From: VSJD01 sp041653875
GTDB taxonomy: Bacteria > Verrucomicrobiota > Kiritimatiellia > JAAZAB01
Reading direction: 5' to 3'
Assembly: GCA_041653875.1 (NCBI GenBank)
Contig: JBAZEM010000001.1
Span: 186,001-250,000, forward strand
Length of the DNA stretch: 64,000 bases
Shown here: positions 41,041 through 49,400 of the stretch, piece after piece
Layout of the letters: every line of letters starts with the position of its first letter
Numbering within the stretch: the first letter of the stretch is position 1
Translations under genes and position numbers: made by a program
The notes under the pieces: generated by a model
Databases searched by the model: none
What the model saw: only the letters and a program-made list of their open reading frames with translations
Told to the model about the DNA's origin: nothing

Positions 41041-41323
41041 TGCCAATCTTCATAACTTCAACGGCGCATTTCAGGGCATTAAGAATGCAGGGAGTCCGTA
41101 GATGATAAAACACCCGCATTCCGTCCCGCCGGTCGGTGACGATCCCCGCCCGTTTAAGGACTGCCAGGTGCCGCGAAATGTTGGACTGGTCGATATCCAC
41201 CAGTGCGTTCAATTCGCAGACACAGCGGTCGACGCCGGTCAGGGCGTGAACGATCAGCACGCGCGCCGGATGGGCGAGCGCTTTAAGTATTTCCGCCCTG
41301 AATTTGGCCTGTTGGTAGTCCAT
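41006..41323 (-). CDS. ArsR/SmtB-family metalloid-responsive repressor
   Basis: A 105-residue winged-helix repressor. The sensor motif DRCVCELNALVDI puts Cys34 and Cys36 in the CVC arrangement of the alpha-3 site used by arsenic and antimony sensors; the recognition helix is DQSNISRHLAVLKRAGIV and the wing RRDGMRVFYHLR. The last ten or so residues (NNSAVRIQDTE) are translated from the repeat element that follows. The start at 41323 lies only about 8 bp from the -10 box of a strong promoter, implying a leaderless or nearly leaderless message. First gene of the permease/thioredoxin unit. Confidence 0.9.
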   Translation of the reverse strand: MDYQQAKFRAEILKALAHPARVLIVHALTGVDRCVCELNALVDIDQSNISRHLAVLKRAGIVTDRRDGMRVFYHLRTPCILNALKCAVEVMKIGNNSAVRIQDTE

Positions 41324-41330
41324 GTCTGGA

Positions 41331-41359
41331 ACATTATGCGCATTAATGCATAAGGTCAA
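41331..41359 (-). promoter_or_regulatory. Promoter of arsR-type gene with operator in the spacer
   Basis: On the minus strand: TTGACC, 17 bp, TAATGT. The spacer is the inverted repeat TTATGCATTAATGCGCATAA (TTATGC and GCATAA arms, part of the last A overlapping the -10 box). A repressor bound there would block polymerase directly. The -10 ends 8 bp before the ATG. Confidence 0.75.
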
Positions 41360-41382
41360 GAAAATAGAGGCTGTGGCGCGGC

Positions 41383-43371
41383 TTATTCGTAGCGCAGGGC
41401 GTCGATGGGGTTGAGGCGCGCGGCCTTGGTCGCGGGCCAGAGGCCGAAGACGACGCCGACAAGGCAGGAGAAGCCCACAGAGAGCACGATGGAAGAGGGC
41501 GTCACCGCGGCGGGCCAGCCAGCCAGATTTGAGGCCAGGGCGCTGGTGAGCCAGCCCAGAAGTATTCCGATTCCGCCGCCCAGCACGCTGACCACCAGGG
41601 CTTCGGTCAGAAATTGGGCGAGGATATCGCGCCGGCGGGCGCCGACGGCCTTGCGGATCCCGATTTCGCGGGTGCGCTCGGTCACCGAGACGAGCATGAT
41701 GTTCATGATGCCGATCCCGCCGACCAGGAGCGAGACGGCGGCAATGGAGGCCAAGAGCCACGACATCGTGCGGCTGGTCTCGGTCAGAGCCGCCTGGATT
41801 TCAGCCATGTTGCGGATATCGAAGGAATTGGATTGCGAGGGCGGCAGGCGATGGGTGCGAATAATGAGCTCGCGCATGGCGTCCTGGGCGGTCACGATTT
41901 CATCCGCCGAGTTGATCTCCACGTCGATATTGTCGAGGTATTCTTTGCCGAGCAGGCGGAACATGGCGGTGTTCAGCGGGATGACCGCGAGGTCGTCCTG
42001 GTCGAACCAGGCGGTGGCGCCTTTTTCCGGCAATATGCCAACCACCTGGAAATTGACCTTGTTGATCTTGACGTATTCGCCCAGCGGGCTGGTCTCGCCA
42101 AACAATTCGCGGACAAGCGTCATGCCGAGCACGACCACGCGGGCGCGCTGTTTCATCTCTTCATCGGTGAAGAAGCGCCCGATGGTCGGTTTGGCGGCGT
42201 GCATGGCGGCGTACTCCGGCTCCACGCCCTGGACGCGCGTGTTCCAGTTCTTGTTGCCGAAGACAACTTGAGCGCGGCCGGACACTATGCCGCCAACCAG
42301 CTTGGCATGGTGAATGGCGGCGCGAATGTCGGTGACATCCTGCGGGGTGAAACGCGTGACGGCGCCGGCTTCATAAGACACCCCCGCGACGTGCCGGGCG
42401 CCCGGCCGCACAACGAGCAGGTTCGAGCCCATGGAAGCCAGTTGTTGTTCGATGGAGCGCCGGGCGCCCGTGCCGATGGCCAGCATGGCGATCACGGACG
42501 TCACGCCGATCAAGATGCCGAGCATGGAAAGAAGCGTGCGGATTTTGTTGGCCATCAGCGCGCGCCAGGCCTGCTTAAAGTCATGCGGCAATTCGCGTAA
42601 AAGGGCCAGGGGGCTGAAGGCAAACAGGCGGGCGCCCTGCGATGGGCGCGCTTGGGGCGGCGCCGGTTTGGCGGCGCCGGTTCCCGCCGCCGCGCCTTGG
42701 CTGACTTCATCCGATTGCACGACCCCATCGCGCATGCGGACAATGCGTCTGGCATGCGCGGCAATATCCGGTTCGTGCGTGACCATGATAATGGTGATGC
42801 CGCGCCGGTTGAGCTGGTTCAGAATCTCGATGATTTCGTCGGCGCTGGTGGAATCCAGGTTGCCCGTGGGTTCGTCCGCCATGATAATCCGGGGGTTGTG
42901 AATCAGCGCGCGCGCGATCGCCACGCGCTGTTGCTGGCCGCCGGAGAGTTCGTTCGGTTTATGGTCCAGGCGATTGCCCAGGCCGACGTCGGCCAGGAGC
43001 CGGCGCGCTTTCTCCGTGTCTTTCCCCCGGCGGCCGGCGGCATAGAGCATTGGCAGTACCGTATTCTCCAGGGCGCTGGTGCGCGCGAGCAGGTTGAAGT
43101 GCTGGAACACGAAGCCCAGGGTCGAGTTGCGCAAGGCGGCCAGGTCGTTATCCGAGAGGTGCGCCACCTCGCGGTCCAGCAGGTGATAGGATCCGGTGTC
43201 CGGGACATCCAGCAGGCCGAGGATATGCAGGAGCGTGGACTTGCCCGAACCCGAAGGGCCCATGATGGCCACAAACTCACCCGGGGCAATGGTCAACGAA
43301 ACGCCGCGCAGGGCCTGCACGGCAACTTCGCCCATGGCGTAGGTCTTAACGATGTTGGTGAGTTCGATCAT
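41383..43371 (-). CDS. macB: MacB-type ABC exporter (ATPase-permease fusion)
   Basis: A 662-residue fusion. The N-terminal ATPase has the Walker A GPSGSGKST, signature LSGGQQQRVAIARAL and Walker B IIMADEPTGNLDS. After an Ala/Pro-rich linker (residues about 225-245) comes the MacB permease: a helix near residue 280 (IRTLLSMLGILIGVTSVIAML), a large periplasmic domain, and three C-terminal helices with GIMNIMLVSVTERTREIGIR and GVVFGLWPATKAARLNPIDA. It works with a MacA adaptor and a TolC channel, both encoded upstream on the same strand. Exports macrolides, peptides or lipids in known cases. Confidence 0.94.
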   Translation of the reverse strand: MIELTNIVKTYAMGEVAVQALRGVSLTIAPGEFVAIMGPSGSGKSTLLHILGLLDVPDTGSYHLLDREVAHLSDNDLAALRNSTLGFVFQHFNLLARTSALENTVLPMLYAAGRRGKDTEKARRLLADVGLGNRLDHKPNELSGGQQQRVAIARALIHNPRIIMADEPTGNLDSTSADEIIEILNQLNRRGITIIMVTHEPDIAAHARRIVRMRDGVVQSDEVSQGAAAGTGAAKPAPPQARPSQGARLFAFSPLALLRELPHDFKQAWRALMANKIRTLLSMLGILIGVTSVIAMLAIGTGARRSIEQQLASMGSNLLVVRPGARHVAGVSYEAGAVTRFTPQDVTDIRAAIHHAKLVGGIVSGRAQVVFGNKNWNTRVQGVEPEYAAMHAAKPTIGRFFTDEEMKQRARVVVLGMTLVRELFGETSPLGEYVKINKVNFQVVGILPEKGATAWFDQDDLAVIPLNTAMFRLLGKEYLDNIDVEINSADEIVTAQDAMRELIIRTHRLPPSQSNSFDIRNMAEIQAALTETSRTMSWLLASIAAVSLLVGGIGIMNIMLVSVTERTREIGIRKAVGARRRDILAQFLTEALVVSVLGGGIGILLGWLTSALASNLAGWPAAVTPSSIVLSVGFSCLVGVVFGLWPATKAARLNPIDALRYE

Positions 43372-43418
43372 GAACTAATCGTTAGCCGGTTCCTTGTTCT
43401 TGGTTCTTTGTTGGCGAT

Positions 43419-43503
43419 TTGTAGCCGCGCCACGCAGAGGCGCGTTTTCCGGTCCGCCCGAGCGTCGGCATGGAAGCGTCGGCCTGACGTCCGACGGCTA
43501 CAG
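43419..43503. repeat. GTAG-ended REP pair between macB and macA-like genes
   Basis: TTGTAGCCGCGCCACGCAGA to CGTCCGACGGCTACAG. The right arm is identical to that at 62525-62627. A short AAGAACC-family tract (inverse) lies just before it at 43388-43412. Confidence 0.82.
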
Positions 43504-43538
43504 TCAGAGTTGCCCCTTTGGCGGCGGTCTTCGATTGT

Positions 43539-44504
43539 TTACCGGGTTCGGCGGCCGCCGGGCATAAATGGGTTGTTTTGGGCGTTGCCTTTTACGCCGA
43601 TCTTAAATGCCGACTTGATCAAGACGGTGGCATTTTCCTCCAAGCCCGAACGAATTTCGGTTTTTTTGCCGTCACTCAGGCCCGTGACCACCGGCACGGA
43701 AAGCGGTTTATTCATGGCGTCGGGGTTTGTCCGCCAGACCACGGTCCGATTGGTTTCGGTATGCACGGCGTCCGTCGGAACGAGTAGGACGTCGTTGGTG
43801 GCGGCCGTCAACACTGTGATGTTGGCGCTCATGCCGCTGCGCAAGAAGGGCGGCGCTTCACTGGGCAGAACGTCCACCAGGTAAGTCGTCACATTATTGA
43901 TCGTCCTGGCTTCGTAGGCTATGTGATCCACTATGCCCGAAATGACGTTTTGCGGGTAGGCATCCATGGTGAAGTTGGCCCGTTGGCCGAGCGTGAGCCG
44001 GCCGATATCGGTCTCGTCCACCGGGGCTTCGATAATGAGCCGGTCCGACATGACGTAAAGCGCATCCGAGGCTGTTACCGTTTGTCCTTGTTCGACATTG
44101 CGGGCGATGATTTCTCCATCCAGGGGCGCGACCAGCGGGGTGGGCTTGTACAGTTGCTTCCAGTAGGCCAACTCGTTGGTTCCTTGGGAAAGCGCGACAT
44201 CCAGCAGAGCCGCCCGCTCCGTGGAACTCAGCCAGGCTATGATTTGGCCGGCGCGAATTTTGTCGCCTTCATCGACCAGGATTTCCTCCACCCGCCCGGC
44301 GACGGGCGGCTTGAGTTCCAGGCGGTTCTGGGGCTGAACCGTGCCGGTGGTCAAAACGAAGGTTTGCAGATTACCGCGCTGGACGGGGACTTCCTGGTAT
44401 TGCGGTTTTTCAACGGTCCGTTGTTTCCAGGACAGGAAGGCGCCGGCAACTCCCAATCCGATGAGCATTACAATTATGATCCAAAATAACTTTTTACGCA
44501 TCAT
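43539..44504 (-). CDS. MacA-type periplasmic adaptor (HlyD family)
   Basis: A 321-residue membrane fusion protein: one N-terminal helix (KLFWIIIVMLIGLGVAGAFL), a lipoyl/barrel-sandwich domain (QNRLELKPPVAGRVEEILVD and the mirrored PLVAPLDGEIIARNVEQGQT), and beta-barrel and membrane-proximal domains. The alpha-hairpin is very short (about 30 residues), unlike E. coli MacA. The start at 44504 overlaps the TolC-like stop (ATGA), with AGGAG 8 bp upstream. It bridges MacB and the outer-membrane channel. Confidence 0.9.
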   Translation of the reverse strand: MMRKKLFWIIIVMLIGLGVAGAFLSWKQRTVEKPQYQEVPVQRGNLQTFVLTTGTVQPQNRLELKPPVAGRVEEILVDEGDKIRAGQIIAWLSSTERAALLDVALSQGTNELAYWKQLYKPTPLVAPLDGEIIARNVEQGQTVTASDALYVMSDRLIIEAPVDETDIGRLTLGQRANFTMDAYPQNVISGIVDHIAYEARTINNVTTYLVDVLPSEAPPFLRSGMSANITVLTAATNDVLLVPTDAVHTETNRTVVWRTNPDAMNKPLSVPVVTGLSDGKKTEIRSGLEENATVLIKSAFKIGVKGNAQNNPFMPGGRRTR

Positions 44505-45820
44505 GGAATGACTCCTGTTCCCAGCGCCTGTTCCCACCCGGCTTGGGCCAGCACGGCATCCCTCTGGCTGGCCAGCAAGGCATTTTGCTTGCTAATCAGG
44601 TCGTTTTCGACCAGGTCCCAGTCTGAGAACGAGAGCAGTCCGTTCTGGTATTGAGCCCGCGCAATTTCAGAACGGACTTCGGCGGCATTTAAAAATTCGG
44701 TTTGCACGCCGGTCAGTTCGACGGCGTTTTGCCAGGTTGCGAAGGCGCTTTCGAGCGTGGCGATCGTCTGGTTTAACGTGTCGTCCAGCGTCTTCTCCGC
44801 AAAACGCTGGGTGGCCTGGGTCCCGCGGACAGTATGCCAGTCGCGGCCGCCTGAGAAAAGCGGATAGGAGAGCGAGGCGCCGACGGACCACTGGTCGTTC
44901 TTTGGGATAATACTGTCGTCGTCGCTGCGGCCGATGGAACCGTTGACTGCCAGGGTGGGATAGAAAACGCTCTTGGCGATGCGGACGCCTTCTTTGGCCG
45001 CGCGCACCTGGGCGGCCGCTTGTCGATAGGACGGGGTCTGCATGGCGAGTTCGGTGAAATTCGGCTTTGCCGGCAGTGTGACCGTGGTCCATGCCCCGGT
45101 CACGGCCAGGGGCGCTATTTCATGGCGGCCCAAGGTCGCCGCCATCTGCTGTTGAGCCGCCTTAAGATTCCGCTGGGCTTGCGTGACGGAGAAGAGGGCT
45201 TGGCTGTAATACGCCTTGCTGAGCAAGAAAGAACCCTTGTTCTCGCGGCCGGCCTGAAAGCGCATTTCCACCAGGTTGACGTTGGCCTTGCGGCGCGCGG
45301 CAATATCATCGCTCAAATGCGTGAAATCCTGGGCAAATAACAACTGGGCAAACGACTGCCGTAGTGCGGCGCTGAGCGCGGACTTGGTCGTCTGGAAAGC
45401 GACTTCCGCGCCGGTCAGCAGGGCCTGACTGCGCCGCAAGGCGGCCAGATCGTTAAACCCGGCAAACAGGGTTTGATTGGCGGACAAGGCGGCCAGATAG
45501 GAGGTGGAATCCTGATAGCCCGTATCCAATTCGGTATTGGATTTGCCGATGGCCGCATTGGCCGAAACTTGCGGCAGGAACGGGCCATAATTGCCCATGA
45601 CGTCGGTGCGGGCCTTTTCCACCGTCGCGCCGGCGGCCTGCAATTGGGGATTGTTGCGGATCAATTCGCTGACGCAATCGTTCCAGGTTATTGGCGGCGC
45701 CGCCCGCGGCGGCTCCGCCGCCTGGACGGCGGTATTCAGCAGACAGAGACCTATGAATAGCCCATGCCGGAAGAGACAATAACGTGAAACAATACGCTCC
45801 AAGACAAAACGCCCTCCCAT
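44501..45820 (-). CDS. TolC-family outer-membrane efflux protein
   Basis: A 439-residue outer-membrane factor. A signal peptide ends near AVQA (residue about 34). Two repeated OEP domains of long alpha-helices are visible, for example NNPQLQAAGATVEKARTDVM and TPSYRQAAAQVRAAKEGVRI, with beta strands such as LAVNGSIGRSDDDS. First gene of the minus-strand tolC-macA-macB unit; coupled to macA by a 4-bp overlap. The gene set makes a full tripartite exporter. Confidence 0.91.
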   Translation of the reverse strand: MGGRFVLERIVSRYCLFRHGLFIGLCLLNTAVQAAEPPRAAPPITWNDCVSELIRNNPQLQAAGATVEKARTDVMGNYGPFLPQVSANAAIGKSNTELDTGYQDSTSYLAALSANQTLFAGFNDLAALRRSQALLTGAEVAFQTTKSALSAALRQSFAQLLFAQDFTHLSDDIAARRKANVNLVEMRFQAGRENKGSFLLSKAYYSQALFSVTQAQRNLKAAQQQMAATLGRHEIAPLAVTGAWTTVTLPAKPNFTELAMQTPSYRQAAAQVRAAKEGVRIAKSVFYPTLAVNGSIGRSDDDSIIPKNDQWSVGASLSYPLFSGGRDWHTVRGTQATQRFAEKTLDDTLNQTIATLESAFATWQNAVELTGVQTEFLNAAEVRSEIARAQYQNGLLSFSDWDLVENDLISKQNALLASQRDAVLAQAGWEQALGTGVIP

Positions 45821-45960
45821 AGGATGGTTGCCGCCAGCGACTTGATGCTTATATAGTAGGACGGCGGTGCCGTCCGGTTACAAAAAATCCGCAATCGGAA
45901 GTAATGGGTCAGTGACAAGGGGGGAGACACATGCATAACAGGACCGGGCGTCGCGTATCA

Positions 45961-46025
45961 GGTGTAGTGGCCGTTCGACAGAACGGCAATCTGCAATCTG
46001 CGGTTCTATCGAACCGCATCTACAC
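45961..46025. repeat. GTAG-ended double hairpin
   Basis: GGTGTAGTGGCCGTTCGACA ... TCGAACCGCATCTACAC: same family as 29367-29425 and 56181-56208, with hairpins CCGTTCGACAGAACGG and GCGGTTCTATCGAACCGC. Confidence 0.82.
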
Positions 46026-46051
46026 TCCCCTGTCGCAATCGGCAATGCCGA

Positions 46052-46963
46052 TCAGTCGGCCGGCTGGATGGTCATGTCCGGCTTGATTTTGCCGCTGAGG
46101 ACCTCGCAGTAGCTGATCTTTTCCTTGACGGAAGTGACCTTGATTTTGCCGGCCTGTTTCATCTCGGTATCCAGCACTTCGCCGGTGTCCTTGTCGGTCA
46201 TCGTTTCCACGGCGCCGACCGCAAATACCTGGCCGACGCTTACGCCTTCCCGACTGCCGCGATTGATCGTGACCTTGTCGTCGGCCTTGAGCACCGTGCC
46301 TTCCCACGGGATTTTCTCGAGTTGTTTCTCAAGGAACTGCACGCCCTGGCCGACGGCGTCTTCCGTGGCTTTGCCGACGTTGTCCTTCTTGAAGCCGGCC
46401 ACGTCGCCGCCGAAGCCGGCGCCGCTGTAGCCGACATTCAGGCCCTTGCGGCCGGCCTTGCCGACCACCTTGGTCTGGGCCTTGACCTGGCCGGTGGTGG
46501 AATCGATGATGTAAATCGTGGCGTTGATTTCCGCTTTGTCGCCGCTGCCGCCGATCCGGAAGCCCATGACGTTGACGCCGGCGCCGCCGCCGGTGGTGCT
46601 GTCCTGGACGTGGGTGATGGCGCCTTTCACCAGCAGTTGGGCCGGGGTCATCTGGCCGGTCTTGGGCGCTTTTTTGCCGCCGGCCATGCGGCCGCTGGCG
46701 GCCAGGTCCTGCTCGAGCAAGGCTTCGCCGCGCATATCTTTCTCGCCCAGCACGATGAACTTGCCGGATTCCTGCAGGGCGGCCGTCATGATTTCGCCGA
46801 AGGCATCGCCGATTTCCCATTGGCCCGCCCAGCCGGATTTATTTTCGAACTTGGAGACGGAAATGCTGTAGCGCAAGTTGCCGCCGGCGGCCGCCGCATT
46901 TCCGGCCATGCCCATCAGTCCCAAGCCCAACACGATCGCCATTCCCAAATGCATCCGTTTCAT
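46052..46963 (-). CDS. CsgG/HfaB-like secreted protein
   Basis: A 303-residue protein with a cleavable signal peptide (MKRMHLGMAIVLGLGLMGMA, cleavage near NAAAA). YSISVSKFENKSGW, IGDAFGEIMTAALQESGKFI and VLGEKDMRGEALLEQDLAAS are the CsgG-type nucleotide-like fold, followed by a beta region with INATIYIIDSTTGQVKAQTK. There is no lipobox cysteine, unlike CsgG. The C-terminal domain (VTINRGSREGVSVGQVFAVG) resembles the FlgT C-terminal fold. ATG 46963 has AGGAG 7 bp upstream. Divergent from the SPFH gene; possibly an envelope or secretion component. Confidence 0.82.
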   Translation of the reverse strand: MKRMHLGMAIVLGLGLMGMAGNAAAAGGNLRYSISVSKFENKSGWAGQWEIGDAFGEIMTAALQESGKFIVLGEKDMRGEALLEQDLAASGRMAGGKKAPKTGQMTPAQLLVKGAITHVQDSTTGGGAGVNVMGFRIGGSGDKAEINATIYIIDSTTGQVKAQTKVVGKAGRKGLNVGYSGAGFGGDVAGFKKDNVGKATEDAVGQGVQFLEKQLEKIPWEGTVLKADDKVTINRGSREGVSVGQVFAVGAVETMTDKDTGEVLDTEMKQAGKIKVTSVKEKISYCEVLSGKIKPDMTIQPAD

Positions 46964-47147
46964 GGTTGTCTCCTGTATTGTGCCGGTGGCGGCAATGGTT
47001 AATAAGCATCCTGTATAAAGCGAATAAGGCCCGATGTCAATCGAAACCTGATATCGGGGCGGGACCAAAACACCGGCTTGCCGGCATCCGGTTAATTTTG
47101 TAGACTTCGTCAAAACACAGACTTGGCTCATTAAATTACGGGGGAAT

Positions 47148-49145
47148 ATGAATCCAATCACATTGGTTGTTATCGTTGCGGCAAGCTTCGCGGTTCTGTG
47201 GTTCCTGGCGCTGGGTCTTAGACTCATCGGCGACGATGAGGTTGGCATCCTCACCAAGAAGATGTTCGGCCGGAAAATGCCGCAGGGCCGGATCGTGGCG
47301 CGCAATGGCGAGATCGGCGTCCAGGCCGATATTTTGATGCCGGGCCTCTATTGGCGGATTCCGATCATCTGGAAGATCAGCAAGGTGGAGGTCACCGAAA
47401 TCTTTCCGTCGGAGGTGGGCATTGTGGAGTCGATCGACGGCAAGGCCATTCCTTCGGGCCGGCTGCTCGGCGACGAGGTCGAGTGCAACCACTTTCAGGA
47501 TGCCAAGATGTTCCTGGATAACGGGGGCCGGAAAGGGCCGCAGGTAAGCATCCTCCGGCCCGGTTCTTACCGGATCAACAAGTATGCGTTCAAAGTCGTC
47601 AAGGCGCCGGTGACGGAAATCCCGGCGGAGAAGATCGGGGTCGTGATCGCGAACGACGGTCTCCCGCTGCCGTCCGAAAATATAGTCGCCCCGCGTCCGC
47701 TCGAAACCCCGACCGCGGCGTACCCTGACGTCAAGAACAGCCAGTATTTCCAGGACGGCCAGGCTTTCCTCAACAGCGCGGGGCACCGCGGGCCGCAACT
47801 GGATACCCTCCAGCCGGGCAAGTACTACATCAATCCGTTGCTTTTCGCGGTCGAGCCTTACGCTGTCGCCGAAGTCCCGCCGGGCTATGTGGCGGTGTTG
47901 CGCTCCAATGTCGGCATGGATCTTGAGAAGAAACAGGGCGCCCCGGGTCCGGCGGCTTCCGGCACGCCGGAGAAGCAGAGCACGGAACTGGGCCAGCCGG
48001 TGCATGAGGAGGTCGAGTCGCTCTTGATCCTCGACAAGAACATGCGCGGCATCTGGAAGGAACCCATCGCGCCGGGCACGTACAATCTCAACCCCCTGGC
48101 CTTCACGGCCTACCTGGTGCCCACGAGCGCGGTCACGATCGATTGGGCCTCGGGCGTTGACCAGCGGGCGCAGCACACGACGCCGGAGGTCGCGAAAAGG
48201 AGCGGTATCCAGACGAGCAACGAGTCCTATGACGCGATTGAGAGCAACAAGGCCACCGAATTTTTCAAATTCTCCCAGCTGCGGGTGACGTCCATGGACG
48301 GGTTCCAGCTCGAGGTGGACGTGCGCATGATCATCCGCATTCGGCCGCAGAATGCGGCCTTCATCATCGCGCGCTTCGGCTCGGTCAAGAATCTCATCGA
48401 GCAGATCGTGCATCCCTTGATCGATTCGTCCTTCCGCAACAAGGCCGGCGAGGAAAAAGCGATCAATTTCATCATGAGCCGCACGGAATTACAGCGCTCG
48501 GCGCTGGAGAAGGCGCAACAGCAATTCGAGGTGTACCACGTCGAGGCCCAAAACCTCCTGATCGCCTATATCAAAGTGGACCAGGCCCTGCTGGATACGC
48601 AAACCAAGCGTGAGATCGCCCTGCAACAGCAGGCCCAATATCAGCAGGAGGCCCTGGCGCAGGAGAAGCGCATCGAGGTGCAGTCCAAAGCGGCCAACGC
48701 CGACAAACAGCCCGAAGTCGTCGCCGCCATGCTGTCGATCCAGATCGAGGACAACAAGGCCGAGGCCAAGCGCAAGCTGGCCGGCGGCGACCGCGACCTT
48801 AACAAGATCACGGCCGACGGCGAGAAGTATAAAATCCAGGCCCTGGCGGAAGCCGAGACCTACCGGCTGAAAACGGTGGCGGACGGCAAGGCCTACGATC
48901 TGCGCGAGGTCGGCAAGGGCATCGCCGACGCATACAATGCGCAGGCGCAGGTGATCGGGCCGACGGCGACCGCGGCGATCAAACTGATGGACGAGGTCGG
49001 GGTTAACAAGGTGAAGATCACGCCCGATATTCTGATCTCAGCCGCCGGTGGCGACCAGGGCACGACCGCCTTGCTATCCACCTGGCTGGCCCAGGCCGTG
49101 GCCAAGGGCCTTCAGAACGGCAAAAAGGGCGAGCCGGGAGTATAA
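47148..49145 (+). CDS. Large SPFH/band 7 (flotillin-like) membrane protein
   Basis: A 665-residue protein with one N-terminal transmembrane helix (residues about 4-27). Before the SPFH core it carries several related beta modules, each with a PG-x-Y-x-IN type ending: LMPGLYWRIPI, LRPGSYRINKYAF, LQPGKYYINPLLF and IAPGTYNLNPLAF. The SPFH region (SMDGFQLEVDVRMIIRIRPQ, IVHPLIDSSFRNKAGE) is followed by a long coiled coil rich in Glu/Gln/Ala (residues about 470-600). Flotillin-like proteins form membrane-associated oligomers. GGGGGA precedes the ATG. Divergent from the CsgG-like gene across 184 bp. Confidence 0.88.
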   Translation: MNPITLVVIVAASFAVLWFLALGLRLIGDDEVGILTKKMFGRKMPQGRIVARNGEIGVQADILMPGLYWRIPIIWKISKVEVTEIFPSEVGIVESIDGKAIPSGRLLGDEVECNHFQDAKMFLDNGGRKGPQVSILRPGSYRINKYAFKVVKAPVTEIPAEKIGVVIANDGLPLPSENIVAPRPLETPTAAYPDVKNSQYFQDGQAFLNSAGHRGPQLDTLQPGKYYINPLLFAVEPYAVAEVPPGYVAVLRSNVGMDLEKKQGAPGPAASGTPEKQSTELGQPVHEEVESLLILDKNMRGIWKEPIAPGTYNLNPLAFTAYLVPTSAVTIDWASGVDQRAQHTTPEVAKRSGIQTSNESYDAIESNKATEFFKFSQLRVTSMDGFQLEVDVRMIIRIRPQNAAFIIARFGSVKNLIEQIVHPLIDSSFRNKAGEEKAINFIMSRTELQRSALEKAQQQFEVYHVEAQNLLIAYIKVDQALLDTQTKREIALQQQAQYQQEALAQEKRIEVQSKAANADKQPEVVAAMLSIQIEDNKAEAKRKLAGGDRDLNKITADGEKYKIQALAEAETYRLKTVADGKAYDLREVGKGIADAYNAQAQVIGPTATAAIKLMDEVGVNKVKITPDILISAAGGDQGTTALLSTWLAQAVAKGLQNGKKGEPGV

Positions 49146-49299
49146 CAAGAAAAAGGGCCAGCCGGCCGTCGTCGCGCCGAAGCGGCGCTATGCCGTGCCG
49201 CGAAGGCCGGAGGCTGAACCCTACCTTGATACACAGGAATTTTCCGCCAGCCTGCCCGCCATAGCTTTATGCAACGGCGGGAGGCGGATCTGTCTTCCA

Positions 49300-49365
49300 T
49301 GACAATCCCTCCGGGTCAGGGGGCCCGGCCTACAATACTGTAGGCCCGGTGCCCTCACCGGGCGT
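49300..49365. repeat. GC-rich palindromic repeat (GTAGGCCCGGTGCCC type)
   Basis: GGCCCGGCCTACAATACTGTAGGCCCGGTG followed by CCCTCACCGGGCG, described here in pieces: CCGGCCTACA, TGTAGGCCCGG, CCGGTGCCCTCACCGG. Lies between convergent genes. Confidence 0.6.
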
Positions 49366-49368
49366 TAT

Positions 49369-49393
49369 GAAAAAGCCGCCCCGCTGCGGGGCT
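49369..49393 (-). terminator. Rho-independent terminator after the DUF2142-like gene
   Basis: On the minus strand GCCCCGCAGCGGGGC folds into a perfect 6-bp stem and is followed by GGCTTTTTC. It sits 8-30 bp after the stop at 49401. It may also stop the plus-strand SPFH transcript. Confidence 0.75.
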
Positions 49394-49400
49394 TAATTTA

